This document shows positions 48,993-58,053 of a stretch of DNA of 64,000 nt, piece by piece (the stretch's first letter is position 1; every line of letters begins with the position of its first letter). Location of the stretch: the NCBI GenBank assembly GCA_016875395.1, contig VGRF01000003.1:1-64000 (forward strand), in the 5' to 3' direction. A program made the position numbers and the translations under genes. Under the pieces are notes generated by a model. That model was not told the DNA's origin, did no database searches, and saw nothing but the letters and a program-made list of their open reading frames with translations. This DNA comes from Deltaproteobacteria bacterium (GTDB taxonomy: Bacteria; Myxococcota_A; UBA9160; UBA6930).

Positions 48993-50090
48993 CTACGGCC
49001 GTAACAACTCCTGCGGATGCGGCGCGCCGAGCAGCTTCGCCGTGAGCTCCGTGACGGTGTTGTTCTGCTCCATCGCGCGGCTCTGCTCCGCGGTCATCAG
49101 GCCGTAGTGCAGCAGCTGCTGCGCGATGCGCATCATCACCACGCCGAAGCGGAAGCCCGCGAACACCTGGTAGTAGTGCAGGTGCTTCACGCGGTGGCCC
49201 GAGAGCGCTTCGTAGTGCGCCATCGCTTCGTCGTAGCTCGGGAAGCCCGCGAGCCGCGGCGTGTTGATCCCCTCGCTGTGGTGGCGGTCGAGGAACACGG
49301 CCCAGCCGAGATCCTTCTCGGGGCTGCCGACCGTCACCATCTCCCAGTCGAGCACCGCGGCCACGCGCGTGCCGTCGAAGAGGATGTTTCCGATGCGCGC
49401 GTCGCCCCAGACGAGGCCGTTGGGCTCGCCGCTCGGCTCGTTCGCTTCGAGCCACGCGAGCGCGCGCTCGATGATCGGCTGCTCGCGGCCCGCGGCCGCC
49501 CACGCGAAGTAATTACGGTAGAAGGCGAGCTCCTGCTCGAGCCCGTTCGCGAAGCCCGGCTTGCGCAGAAAGCCGAAGCCCGTCTTCTCCACGTCGAGGC
49601 GATGAATCTTCGCCATCGCCTCGAAGCCGCCGAGGAAGATCGCGCGGCGCTCTTCGGGCGAGATCTCGTGCATCCAGCCGCCCGCGTGATACGGCGGCTG
49701 GTCGGTGGGCACCCGCCCGTTCACGCACGCCATCACGTAGAACGGCGCGCCGAAGACTTCGGTGTCGCGCTCCGCGAGCCAGAGCGCCCGCGGCACCGGC
49801 ACGTCGGTGCGGCCGAGCAGCTGCATCGTGCGGAACTGCAGGCCCATGTCGTACTCGGGGAACACCTGATATCCGATCGGCTGCACGCGCACGACGAGCG
49901 ACTCGCTGCGCTGCGCCCCGCGCTCGCTCCAGGTCGCCTCGCACAGCAGCGTCTCGTTCGAGAAGCCGCTGCTCGTCGGCGAGGTCAGCGGCGTGATCGC
50001 GACGTCGCTCGCGCCCGGAATCGTGCGGGCGAGCCAGTCGCGGAATTTCCTGCCGTCGGTCTCGAGATCGCGCTTCCAGTGCGTGGGCAT
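48993..50090 (-). CDS. Phosphotransferase family protein (ACAD10/11 kinase-domain-like)
   Basis: The protein is 365 residues from the ATG at 50090 (AGGAG 6 bases before). APH fold: SFSNETLLCEATW-type N-lobe, catalytic loop NGLVWGDARIGNILFDGT (usual His replaced by Trp, as in the ACAD10/11 group) and metal loop VAAVLDWEMVTVGSPEKDLG. HLHYYQVFAGFRFGVVMMRI follows. In that family the domain phosphorylates hydroxyacyl-CoA before the ACAD step, and two ACADs lie 15 kb away. TTGTTACGG at 49002 gives the Leu-Leu-Arg-Pro C terminus. Confidence 0.88.
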   Translation of the reverse strand: MPTHWKRDLETDGRKFRDWLARTIPGASDVAITPLTSPTSSGFSNETLLCEATWSERGAQRSESLVVRVQPIGYQVFPEYDMGLQFRTMQLLGRTDVPVPRALWLAERDTEVFGAPFYVMACVNGRVPTDQPPYHAGGWMHEISPEERRAIFLGGFEAMAKIHRLDVEKTGFGFLRKPGFANGLEQELAFYRNYFAWAAAGREQPIIERALAWLEANEPSGEPNGLVWGDARIGNILFDGTRVAAVLDWEMVTVGSPEKDLGWAVFLDRHHSEGINTPRLAGFPSYDEAMAHYEALSGHRVKHLHYYQVFAGFRFGVVMMRIAQQLLHYGLMTAEQSRAMEQNNTVTELTAKLLGAPHPQELLRP

Positions 50091-50229
50091 CGGAGCTCCT
50101 GCGAATGCGGCGCGCGACCGTAGGTGGATTGGAAACGATGCGCGAGCAACCGGTCCCGGGAGCTCGCAGCGCACTTCGCACTCCCGGTTGGCTCCGCTCG
50201 GCTGCACCTCGCTGCGCGCTTCGCTCGCG

Positions 50230-51003
50230 TCAGTCGAGCCCCGCGAGGTGCTCTTGCCCGAGCTGCCGCATCTGCTGCTCGATCCAGCGCGCGCGCCGCT
50301 GCGTGTAGGGGCCCGGCGCGCTCGCGCGCATCTTCTTCGGGCTCGGCAGCACGGCGGCGAGCGTCGTCGCTTGGCGCGCGGTGAGCTTGCTCGCGCTGCG
50401 GCCGAAGAACTTCTGCGACGCCGCCTCCACGCCGTACACGCCGTCGCCGAGCTCCGCGACGTTCAGATAGACCTCGAGGATGCGTCGCTTCGGCCAGGCC
50501 GTTTCGATCGCGACGGTGAAGTAGACCTCGAGTCCCTTGCGCAGCCAGCTGCGCTCGTGCCAGAGGAAGAGATTCTTCGCGACCTGCTGCGAGATCGTGC
50601 TGGCGCCGCGCTTGCGCTCGCTCTTGCGGTTGTGCTTCGCCGCCTTTCCGATCGCCTCGAAGTCGAAGCCGTCGTGCTCCGGGAAGCGCTGGTCCTCCGC
50701 TGCGACGACCGCGAAGCGCATCGCGGGTGCGATCTCGTCCCAATCGACCCACTCGTGCGCAATCCAGCCCTCGCCCGAGAACAGCCGCGCGAAGCCGTCG
50801 CGCAGCATGATGCTGCTCGCCAGCGGGTCGACGACGCGGAAGCACGCGACGGGCGCGAGCGGACCCAACAGCGCGAGCAGCAGCGCCGTCGCGAGCCAGC
50901 GCCGCCCGCTCCAGCGCGGCAGGCGCGAGAGCCAGCGGCCCCGCGCCGCGAACACGCGGCGCTGCCGTGGCCGCAGCGGCCTCGCTCGATCGAACAGCCC
51001 CAC
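50230..51003 (-). CDS. mtgA: Monofunctional peptidoglycan glycosyltransferase
   Basis: The protein is 257 residues from a GTG at 51003 with GAGGAGG upstream. One N-terminal helix (WLATALLLALLGPLAPVACF) anchors it in the inner membrane, and a GT51 domain follows. The catalytic Glu103 is in VVAAEDQRFPEHDGFD; the second motif is RGASTISQQVAKNLFLWHER, with Glu in WPKRRILEVYLNVAELGDGV. No transpeptidase domain follows. It polymerises lipid II to glycan strands. Confidence 0.94.
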   Translation of the reverse strand: MGLFDRARPLRPRQRRVFAARGRWLSRLPRWSGRRWLATALLLALLGPLAPVACFRVVDPLASSIMLRDGFARLFSGEGWIAHEWVDWDEIAPAMRFAVVAAEDQRFPEHDGFDFEAIGKAAKHNRKSERKRGASTISQQVAKNLFLWHERSWLRKGLEVYFTVAIETAWPKRRILEVYLNVAELGDGVYGVEAASQKFFGRSASKLTARQATTLAAVLPSPKKMRASAPGPYTQRRARWIEQQMRQLGQEHLAGLD

Positions 51004-51030
51004 CTCGCGCCTCCTCGGTGGCGCGTACGT

Positions 51031-51969
51031 TTATCGGATCGCGATGGGATTGATCACCGCCTGCACCGCGCCCTTGAACTTGGGCTGGCCGAGCACGAAC
51101 AGGAACTCGTGCGCGCCGTCCGCCGCGAGCTCGTTCGTGAACATGTTCTCGAGGATGTAGACGCCGTTCTTCGCGAGCAGCGTCTGGTGCACGTCGAACG
51201 GCCGGTTCGGGTTCTCGAACGGGATCACTTCGAGCCCCATCGTGTCCGCGCCCACCGCCACCACGCCGAGATCGGCGAGGTACTGCGCGCCCTCCACACC
51301 CAACCCCGGGTGCAGCAGCTTCGCGTAGTCGGGGTTCGCCGCGACGTCCTTCTGCCAACCCGAGTGGAAGATCACGACGTCGCCCTTGCCGATCGGCGCG
51401 AGCTTCTGGCGCTTCACGGCCGCGTCGATCTCAGACTTGTTATAGGCCGTGCCCGCGGGTACGCGGTCCATGCCCTTCAGCGCGGCCATGTCGAGCAGCA
51501 CGCCGCGCGTGGCGATCGGCGGCACCGTGTCGGTGCCGAGCTGCTGGAGACCGCCGGGCTGCACGAAGTCCTGCGCGCGCAGGCCGTTGTAGTAGCGGTG
51601 GTTCACGCCGAGGTGGCCGAGGCCGTCGAGCTGCGAGCCGATGCCCAAGTAGGTCATCAGGATGTCGTCGTTGACCGTGAGGAGGTTCTCGCCGCTGGCG
51701 CTGCCGGTGCCGTCGTTCGACTGCGTTACCACGATGCCGAACTTGCGCGGCGGATAGGCGAGCGAGTCCGGGCCGGTCGTCATGCCGAGCGAGTACGTCT
51801 TGCCCGTCTTCACGAGCTTGGCGGCGCGCTTCGTTCCGTCGGCCGACAGGTTGTTCGCCGCGCCGATGCGGTCGTCCGCGCCGTAGCGCGACGGGTACCA
51901 CGAGTCCTGCGCGAGCGCGGATGCTGTTACGGAGAAGGCGGCGATTGCGGCGAGCGCGAAGCGAAGCAT
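51031..51969 (-). CDS. Secreted cyclase-family (kynurenine formamidase-like) hydrolase
   Basis: The protein is 312 residues, with signal peptide MLRFALAAIAAFSVTASALA. The metal motif in this group is GIGSQLDGLGHLGVNHRYYN, which carries His119 and His124. VVIFHSGWQKDVAANP and GLEVIPFENPNRPFDVHQTL are typical of the family. GGAGG lies 7 bases before the ATG. TTGTTATAG (51437) and a close TGTTACGG (51925) occur in the gene. It would hydrolyse an amide, lactone or formyl group. Only 27 bases separate it from the GTG of mtgA. Confidence 0.88.
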   Translation of the reverse strand: MLRFALAAIAAFSVTASALAQDSWYPSRYGADDRIGAANNLSADGTKRAAKLVKTGKTYSLGMTTGPDSLAYPPRKFGIVVTQSNDGTGSASGENLLTVNDDILMTYLGIGSQLDGLGHLGVNHRYYNGLRAQDFVQPGGLQQLGTDTVPPIATRGVLLDMAALKGMDRVPAGTAYNKSEIDAAVKRQKLAPIGKGDVVIFHSGWQKDVAANPDYAKLLHPGLGVEGAQYLADLGVVAVGADTMGLEVIPFENPNRPFDVHQTLLAKNGVYILENMFTNELAADGAHEFLFVLGQPKFKGAVQAVINPIAIR

Positions 51970-52052
51970 GCGGGCCTCCAAGGGCGTGAGGTGTGAACGG
52001 GCGCGCGGAGTAAAGCGCATCTCGATGGCGGGTTTCGAGAGCACGCTGCGCG

Positions 52053-53237
52053 CTACTTCGAGTCGAGCGCGTGCACCGCGTCCCAGTCCGCGGGCGGCGG
52101 GGCTGTCGCGAACGCCTGCGCGCGGTCGCGCAGCAGCTCCGCCGCGGCGTCGGGCGCGCACGCGGCGAAGTCGCGCGCTGCCGCCGCGAACTCGCGTGCG
52201 CGGTAGTGCGCGAACGCCTGCGCCGTGCGCGCGACGAGTGCGCGCTGCGCCTCGCTCGCAGCGCCCGCGGGCGCGAGCGGCTCGTACAGGCGCACCGGCT
52301 GCGCGCGGCCCACGACGCGCACGCAGTCGACTTCGCGCGCGAGGATCGCGTCGCCGGCCTGCGCGCGCGTCGTCTCGGAGATGAGGATGCGCGTGCCGTA
52401 CTGCTTGTTCGCGCTCTCGAGCCGCGCGGCGAGGTTCATCGCGTCGCCGACCGCGCGGTACGCGCGGCGCTCTTGGCTGCCGATCTCGCCCACCACGAGC
52501 GCTCCTGTGTGCAGGCCGATGCGGAAGCGCGGGCTCGGCAGGCCCGCGGCCTGCCAGCTCGCCGCGAGTCGCTCCAGCGCGTCGCGACACGCGAGCGCGG
52601 CGAGGCACGCCCTCACGGCATGGTCTGGCTGCGGCATCGGCGCGCCCCAGTACGCGACGACGCCATCGCCCACGAACTCGTTCACCGTGTCATCGCGCGC
52701 GAGTACCGCGCGGCACACCGTCTCGAAGTACTCGTTGAGGCGCGCCACGATCTCTTGCGCACCGAGCTTCTCGGCGAGGCTGGTGAAGCCGCCGATGTCG
52801 ATGAAGCCCACGGTGAGCTCGCGCGCGACGCCGCCGACGGGCGCGAGCTCGGGGTGGCGCAGGATCTCCGCCGCGACTTCCTTCGACACGTAGCGCTCGA
52901 ACGTGCGGCGCAGGCGATCCCGCTCGCGCAGGCCGCGCGTCATCTCGTTGAACGCGTCGCCGAGCTCGCCGAGCTCGTCCGGAGAGGCGATGCGCACCTC
53001 GGCGTCGAGCTCGCCGGCGCCGATGCGGCGCGCGGCCTTGGCGAGCGCGCGCACCGGCGTCGTGATGCCGCGCGCGATCGTGAATGCCGCTGCGAGCGAG
53101 GCAGCGAGAATCACCGCCACGACCGCGAGCAGCGACGTGCGCATGCTGCGCACGAACGCGCGCTCCTCGGCGTAGGACGCGATCAGCACGAACTCGGCGG
53201 TGGGCGCGTGCGCGATGGAGACGGGCGTGGTGCGCAC
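52053..53237 (-). pseudogene. Class III adenylate/guanylate cyclase, HAMP and catalytic part (C-terminal part of a split gene)
   Basis: The frame has 394 residues from a GTG at 53237. It continues the cyclase whose N-terminal part ends at 53277: the two frames are the same and only 13 codons separate the TAA (53277-53279) from the GTG. Contents: end of a CACHE-like sensor (RTTPVSIAHAPTAEFVLIAS), TM helix (LLAVVAVILAASLAAAFTIA), HAMP (PVRALAKAARRIGAGELDAE) and the cyclase domain (VGFIDIGGFTSLAEKLGAQE, NEFVGDGVVAYWGAPMPQPD, AVGDAMNLAARLESANKQYG). The metal Asps are present, so the enzyme domain could still work from an internal start. The C terminus (about 305-394) may be helical. Confidence 0.7.
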
Positions 53238-53276
53238 CCAGTAGTCGGCGCCGAGCGGCGCCTGCTTTGGCGGCCC

Positions 53277-54062
53277 TTAGCCGAGCGAGAACCAGCGCTT
53301 CACCAGCTCGCACTCGGCCGCCGACGCGAGCGTCGACGCGACGAGACGGCCGTGCGCGACGAGCGCGAGATCGAGCCCCGCGACTTTCTTGAGCGTTTCG
53401 AGCGCCGCGGCGTCCACGCGCGCGCCCGCGATCACCACACCGTGAATCGCTTCGTCGAACACCACGGGGCGCGCGACCACCTCGTACACCGCTGGGCCCG
53501 CCGCGCGCGGCACGACCGCGAGGCCGGCGGCGTGCGGCTCGCGCTCGGTCCACACGCCGGAGGCCTCGCCGGTGTTCACCGTCTCCTGGAACAGCGCGAG
53601 CGCGGAGAGATCCTCGCCTGCGCGCCCCGGGTCGGACGCGGAGTAGAGCAGCCGGCCGTCCGCCGCGAGCAGTAACAACACGTCGCTGCGCGCAGCGAGC
53701 GCGAGGCCGGGCACGAGCGAGCGCAGGCGCAGGTGCGCGTCCTGCGTCGCGGCCTCGGCGCTGGCGCCGCCGCTCGCAGCGCCGAGCCCGAGGTCGGGCG
53801 CTAGCGACGCGGTGGAGAGCACCGTGCGGAACTGCGGATTGCTGCGCGCGAGCGACTCGATCTCGTCCGCGACGAAGCGCGCGCGCAGGCGGCCGAGCTC
53901 CACGAACGCGGCGCGCGTCTGCTCGAAGCGCGCCGCGAAGCTCTCCTCCGCGCGCTCGCGCGAGACGCGCTCCAGCGCGACGCCCGCGATCGCGAGCGCA
54001 CACAGCACCAGCGCCGCGAACGCGAGAAAGAGCTTCGTCGCGAAGCGGCGCGGACCGAGCAC
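53277..54062 (-). pseudogene. Cyclase sensor part (N-terminal part of a split gene)
   Basis: The frame has 261 residues from a GTG at 54062 with AGAGG upstream, ending at an in-frame TAA. It has a TM helix (LFLAFAALVLCALAIAGVAL), then a periplasmic sensor of dCACHE type (ARFVADEIESLARSNPQFRT, LLLLAADGRLLYSASDPGRA, EVVARPVVFDEAIHGVVIAG). The stop falls inside the sensor: the translation after it (GPPKQAPLGADYWVRTTPVS) continues the same fold. Whole gene 52053-54062 would be about 670 residues. The TAA is a point change or a sequencing error. It starts 3 bases after the cupredoxin-like gene stop. Confidence 0.7.
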
Positions 54063-54064
54063 GC

Positions 54065-54769
54065 CTACCTCTCGAGCTCGCTGCCCGGCGGCGGGTACTC
54101 CGTGCCGTCCTTGCGCTTGTGGCCCGGGATTGCGCGGGCGGTCAGCTCGAAGTCCGCGCGTGCCGTAACACCTGTCGCGACTTCGATCTCGCGGCGCACC
54201 GGCTCGGCGCCCGGCGTCCACGCGTGGAGCGTGTGGCGGCCCGGCAGGACGCCGCGAATCGTGAACGTGCCGTCCGGCGCCGCGAGCGCGTAGGCCGCGT
54301 TCTCCAGCACGACGACGTAGGCGATCATGTGCGGGTGGATGTTGCAGTAGACGGGCACGAGGCCCGCGCGCTCGAAGCGCTCGCGCTTCGGCGCGTCGCT
54401 CGATTTGTACTGGCCGAGGTCGAACGACTTCACGGGCGAGACCGAGAACACGTTGTGGTAGATGCGGTCGCGGTTCGGGAACGCGACCTCCTGGCCCGCG
54501 ACGACCGGCAGGAGCCGCGGCGCGAATTGCTCGCCGCGCTGATCGAGGGTCGCGGGCGCGCGGGTCGGCGGCGCACTCGTGAAGCCAGTCACGTAAACCA
54601 CGACATCGCGCACGTCCGCGACGCGCTCGGGCTTGCCGAACAGCTTCTTGCGCGAGAGCGCGACCCGGCCCTCGATCTCGCCGACCTGCTGCGCGAAGGC
54701 AGGCGCGGACGCGAGGCCGATCGCTAGCGCGAGAAGCGCTCGCGCGAGCCGTTTGCGCGCCTTCGACAT
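54065..54769 (-). CDS. Exported cupredoxin-like protein with a Cna-B/carboxypeptidase-regulatory tail
   Basis: The protein is 234 residues. A signal peptide (RALLALAIGLASAPAFAQQ) is followed by a cupredoxin region: VVAGQEVAFPNRDRIYHNVF with His105, and LVPVYCNIHPHMIAYVVV with Cys142, His145 and Met148, the usual type I copper ligand spacing. The tail DGTFTIRGVLPGRHTLHAWT is a transthyretin-like beta-sandwich. This order is seen in methylamine-utilisation-like proteins. Its ATG overlaps divergently with the possible porin start (54768). Electron transfer at the cell surface is a reasonable guess. Confidence 0.85.
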   Translation of the reverse strand: MSKARKRLARALLALAIGLASAPAFAQQVGEIEGRVALSRKKLFGKPERVADVRDVVVYVTGFTSAPPTRAPATLDQRGEQFAPRLLPVVAGQEVAFPNRDRIYHNVFSVSPVKSFDLGQYKSSDAPKRERFERAGLVPVYCNIHPHMIAYVVVLENAAYALAAPDGTFTIRGVLPGRHTLHAWTPGAEPVRREIEVATGVTARADFELTARAIPGHKRKDGTEYPPPGSELER

Positions 54770-54797
54770 GCCGTCACTGTATCGCCGGAGCCTCTCG

Positions 54798-56165
54798 ATG
54801 CGTGCCGCGTTCCTAATGATCATGCTGGCCCTCGCCCCCGCTGCGCACGGCGGCGAGCGCCCGGCCTTCCGCGATCTGCGCTTCGACGAAGACTGGAGCG
54901 TGCTTGCAGAGCCGAGCTCGCTCGCGAGCCGCGACCGCTTCGACGCCGCGAAGTGGATCGCGCTCGGCGACGGCGCGGCGCTCTCGCTCGGCGGCCAAGC
55001 GCGCGTGCGCTTCGAAGTTTGGGACGGGTACAGCTTCGGCGCGCCCGCGGACGACGACGACGCGCTCTGGCTGACGCGGCTGCGCCTGCACGGCGACCTG
55101 CACGTCGGCGAGCGCTTCCGCGTGTTCGTGGAGGCGAAGGCGGCGTTCACGAGCGAGCCGCGCTCCTTTGGCGGAGTACGCGCGACGGACTCGGACACGA
55201 TCGACCTGCAGAACGGCTTCGTCGAGTGGGAGCAGCCCGTCGCGAGCGGCGCGAAGTGGCGCGCGCGCGTCGGGCGCCAAGAGCTGCGGCTCGGCAAGCA
55301 GCGCCTCGTCTCACCGCTCGATTGGGCAAACGCGCGCCGCACCTTCGACGGCGCGACGCTCGAGTGGCTCGGCGCGCGCACGGACCTCGCCGTGTTCGCC
55401 GTCGCGCCCGTGCGCGTGCGCCCGTACGAGCGCAACGACCACGTCACCGGCCTCGGCTTCTGGGGCGTGCACGCGCGGCGCAGCTTCGAGAACGCCGCGA
55501 TCGCAGACGCTTTTTACTACGGCCTCGCGCGCGAACGCGGCGGCGAAGACGAGCGCCGGCACACGCTCGGCGCGCGTGGCTCGCTCGCGATCGCGGGCAC
55601 ACGCTTCGACGTCGAAGGCGAAGCCGCCTACCAGTTCGGCTCGCTCGGAAGCGCGGACATCTCCGCGGGGATGCTCGCGGCGCAGCTCGGCTATTGGGTG
55701 CAGGGCCTGCGCACGTCACCGCGCTTCTTCGTCGGCTTCGACTGGGCGAGCGGCGACGCGCGCGCGGACTGCGACATCGCCACGTTCGACCAACTCTTCC
55801 CGCTCGGACACGCCTACTTCGGAGTCGCGGATCTGGTCGCGCGCCAGAACGTGATCGCCGCGAGCGCCGGCGTCTCTCTGCGCCCACTGCCCGCACTCGT
55901 GACCGAGCTCGCGGTGCATCATTTTCGCCGCGCAGGCCGAGGCGCTGGCCTCGCGAGCGCGGGCGGCGCGCCGCTGCGCGCGCCAGCGCCGGGGGCGTCG
56001 CGCGAAATCGGCGAAGAGATCGACCTCACCGCCGTCTACCGCCTCGGCCCGCACACGCAGCTCGGCGGCGGCTACGCGCACTTCTTCGCCGGCCACTTCC
56101 TGCGCGACACCGGCGCGCATCGCGATGTCGACTTCTTCTACCTGTTCGCGCAGCTCACGTTCTGA
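54798..56165 (+). CDS. Alginate-export-type outer membrane porin
   Basis: The protein is 455 residues from the ATG at 54798 (GGAG 8 bases upstream). A signal peptide (AAFLMIMLALAPAAHGGERP) precedes a beta-barrel: SLGGQARVRFEVWDGYSFGA, LWLTRLRLHGDLHVGERFRV, FVEAKAAFTSEPRSFGG, IDLQNGFVEWEQPVASGAKW and RQELRLGKQRLVSPLDWANA. These and the last-strand HRDVDFFYLFAQLTF (terminal Phe) fit the Alginate_exp family. Its substrate is not necessarily alginate. No neighbouring polymer genes are seen. The ATG at 54768 is a longer alternative. Confidence 0.85.
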   Translation: MRAAFLMIMLALAPAAHGGERPAFRDLRFDEDWSVLAEPSSLASRDRFDAAKWIALGDGAALSLGGQARVRFEVWDGYSFGAPADDDDALWLTRLRLHGDLHVGERFRVFVEAKAAFTSEPRSFGGVRATDSDTIDLQNGFVEWEQPVASGAKWRARVGRQELRLGKQRLVSPLDWANARRTFDGATLEWLGARTDLAVFAVAPVRVRPYERNDHVTGLGFWGVHARRSFENAAIADAFYYGLARERGGEDERRHTLGARGSLAIAGTRFDVEGEAAYQFGSLGSADISAGMLAAQLGYWVQGLRTSPRFFVGFDWASGDARADCDIATFDQLFPLGHAYFGVADLVARQNVIAASAGVSLRPLPALVTELAVHHFRRAGRGAGLASAGGAPLRAPAPGASREIGEEIDLTAVYRLGPHTQLGGGYAHFFAGHFLRDTGAHRDVDFFYLFAQLTF

Positions 56166-56203
56166 GCGTGCGACCGAGAATCGCCGCGCGATAGCCTGGG
56201 CCC

Positions 56204-57016
56204 ATGCCGAAGCCGCTGATCGCGCGCCTCATCTTTCTCCTCGTCGTCGCCGTGATGGCGCACCTCTACTTCCGGCGCGAGGCCGCAGAGCAGATCGCGG
56301 CGCAGCGCGAAACGGCGGCGCCGGCCGCAGATGCGGCACCGGGGGCGCCGGTCGCGGCGCCGCAGTCGGACCGGCTCGGGCCCTGCGAAGTCACGCACGT
56401 GACCGACGGCGACACGCTGAACGTGCGCTGCGACGGGCGCAAAGAGCGCGTGCGCATGCTGCAGATCGACACGCCCGAGCGCGACGACGCGCTGTACGAG
56501 GAAGCCGGCGACGCGCTCGAAGCACTGATCGCGGGCCGCAACGTCGAGCTCGAGCTCGGCGACGAGGAGCGCGACGACCACGGCCGGCTGCTCGCGTACG
56601 TGTGGGCGGGCGACGAACACCTCAACCTCGCGATGATCCGCGCCGGCTGGTCGCCCTACTTCGATCGCTACGGCGCGGGCCGCTATCCGCGCGAGTTCGC
56701 GGACGCGGAGCGTGCGGCGCGCGAGGCGCGGCTCGGCATCTGGGCGCACGAGTCGCGCTGGCACTCAGGCGCCGATCAGCGCCTCGAAGTTCTTGCTGTA
56801 GAAGCGCTCGATCGCGTCCGCGGGCGTGTGCTTCAGCGTCGCGTCGAAGCGGCGGATCGGGTCGTCGGTGCCTTCGTGGTGCGGGTAGTCGGAAGAGAAG
56901 AGCATCGCCTCGGCGCCGCACTGCTCGATCAGCCAGCCCACGTCTTCGCCCGCGAAGGGCGTGAACTTCACGCGCTGGCGAATCGTCTCGCTCGGCAGCT
57001 CGGGCAGCGCCTGTAG
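56204..57016 (+). CDS. Thermonuclease-family (SNase) protein
   Basis: A signal anchor (LIFLLVVAVMAHLYF) is followed by the SNase fold: TDGDTLNVRCDGRKERVRML, QIDTPERDDALYEEAGDALE, DDHGRLLAYVWAGDEHLNLA, RYPREFADAERAAREARLGI and WAHESRW. The key Arg and Glu positions (RxxxIDTPE, RLLAYVW) are kept, so Ca-dependent nuclease activity is likely. The natural end appears to be WAHESRWHS at about 56766, but the frame continues to 57016 antisense to the amidohydrolase gene, adding about 83 residues of little meaning. Confidence 0.85.
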   Translation: MPKPLIARLIFLLVVAVMAHLYFRREAAEQIAAQRETAAPAADAAPGAPVAAPQSDRLGPCEVTHVTDGDTLNVRCDGRKERVRMLQIDTPERDDALYEEAGDALEALIAGRNVELELGDEERDDHGRLLAYVWAGDEHLNLAMIRAGWSPYFDRYGAGRYPREFADAERAAREARLGIWAHESRWHSGADQRLEVLAVEALDRVRGRVLQRRVEAADRVVGAFVVRVVGREEHRLGAALLDQPAHVFAREGRELHALANRLARQLGQRL

Positions 57017-57925
57017 CTGCGGCTGCAGGCGGCGGAAGGCGCGCAGCGAGTGGTCGATGCTGCGCAGGAACGAGGGCACCCAGCTCGCGCCGAGCTCGGT
57101 GACGGCGCAGCGCAGCGCGGGGAAGCGCGCGAACACGCCGTCGAACACGAGCGCCGATAACAACAGCGTCGGCGCGAAGCCGACCGCGGTGAGCGCGTGG
57201 GCGTCGCGCGGCGCGTCGTCGTTCTGCGGCATGCGCGGGAAGCCGTTCTCGGTGAAGCCGCGTGGGATCGCCTTGTACGCGCCTTCGGCGCCGACGTGCA
57301 GCGCGAACGGCGTGCGCCGCTCGGCGAAGCGCGCCCACACCGGGTCGTAGTCGCGATGTGAGAACGAGCGCGCGCCCTCCGGCGCCACCATCTCCACGAG
57401 CACGGTCTTGCAGCCGAGCGCGAACGCTTCGTCGATGAGCCCCGCCGTGCGCTCCGGACCGAGGCGCAGCGGCGCGAAGCCGACCGGGAGCAAGCGCGCG
57501 TCCGCCTGCCCGTACTCCGCCATGCCGCGGTTCAACGCGCGCGTGCCGGCGACGAGCACCTCTTCGTCCTCGGTGAACGTGAACTGGTTGAATGCGAGCG
57601 TCGGGAACAACAGCTGCCGCTCGAAACCGAGCAGATCGAGCGCTCGCGTGCGCTCCTGCGCGTCCCACGCGCCGAGGCCGTGCCAGCCCTTGCGCGCCAT
57701 CGCCATCAGCTCCGCCTCGGCGCGCGCGCGCTCGCCCGCGTCCGCGCGCCGCCGCTCGTAGGCGCGCTCCGCCTCCGCGAGCCGCTCCCGCCCCGCGTCG
57801 TCGCCCGCAAGGTACGGCGGGATGCGCTCGCGCATGTGCGGATCCGCGTACGACGCGAGCCAATCGGCGCGCTCCATCAGGTGCGAGTCCGCGTCGAGGA
57901 TTCTGCGCGCGCCGGCGTACGTCAT
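56765..57925 (-). CDS. Amidohydrolase_2 family metal-dependent hydrolase (third copy)
   Basis: The protein is 386 residues from the ATG at 57925. ILDADSHLMERADWLASYAD, FALHVGAEGAYKAIPRGFTE and AMLFSSDYPHHEGTDDPIRR are the family motifs. It is close to the copy at 40491 (SHLME, SSDYPH, DPIRR/DPIGR). An alternative ATG at 57937 is possible. TTGTTATCG lies at 57158 (Leu-Leu-Ser). The tail overlaps the nuclease frame by 252 bases on the other strand. Confidence 0.9.
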   Translation of the reverse strand: MTYAGARRILDADSHLMERADWLASYADPHMRERIPPYLAGDDAGRERLAEAERAYERRRADAGERARAEAELMAMARKGWHGLGAWDAQERTRALDLLGFERQLLFPTLAFNQFTFTEDEEVLVAGTRALNRGMAEYGQADARLLPVGFAPLRLGPERTAGLIDEAFALGCKTVLVEMVAPEGARSFSHRDYDPVWARFAERRTPFALHVGAEGAYKAIPRGFTENGFPRMPQNDDAPRDAHALTAVGFAPTLLLSALVFDGVFARFPALRCAVTELGASWVPSFLRSIDHSLRAFRRLQPQLQALPELPSETIRQRVKFTPFAGEDVGWLIEQCGAEAMLFSSDYPHHEGTDDPIRRFDATLKHTPADAIERFYSKNFEALIGA

Positions 57926-57943
57926 GGGGCGCAGCATACGCCG

Positions 57944-58038
57944 TGCAACGGGGACGTACGTGCATCTCTCCCCTCCTCGGTGCACGCGAGCTATGCACGG
58001 GCGTCCCCCATGCGCGTTGCACGTACGTCCCCGTTGCA
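57944..58038. repeat. Long inverted repeat, GGGGACGTACGTGCA family
   Basis: The arm 57944-57964 (AACGGGGACGTACGTGCA inside it) is perfectly inverted at 58018-58038 over 21 bp, with a 53-base inner segment. The inner segment also holds an inverted ACGGGCGTCCCCC-like piece. It lies between the amidohydrolase and GST genes, both of which have upstream-facing starts. The arms are identical to those at 61963-62006. Confidence 0.9.
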
Positions 58039-58053
58039 CGTCGGAGACTTCGC

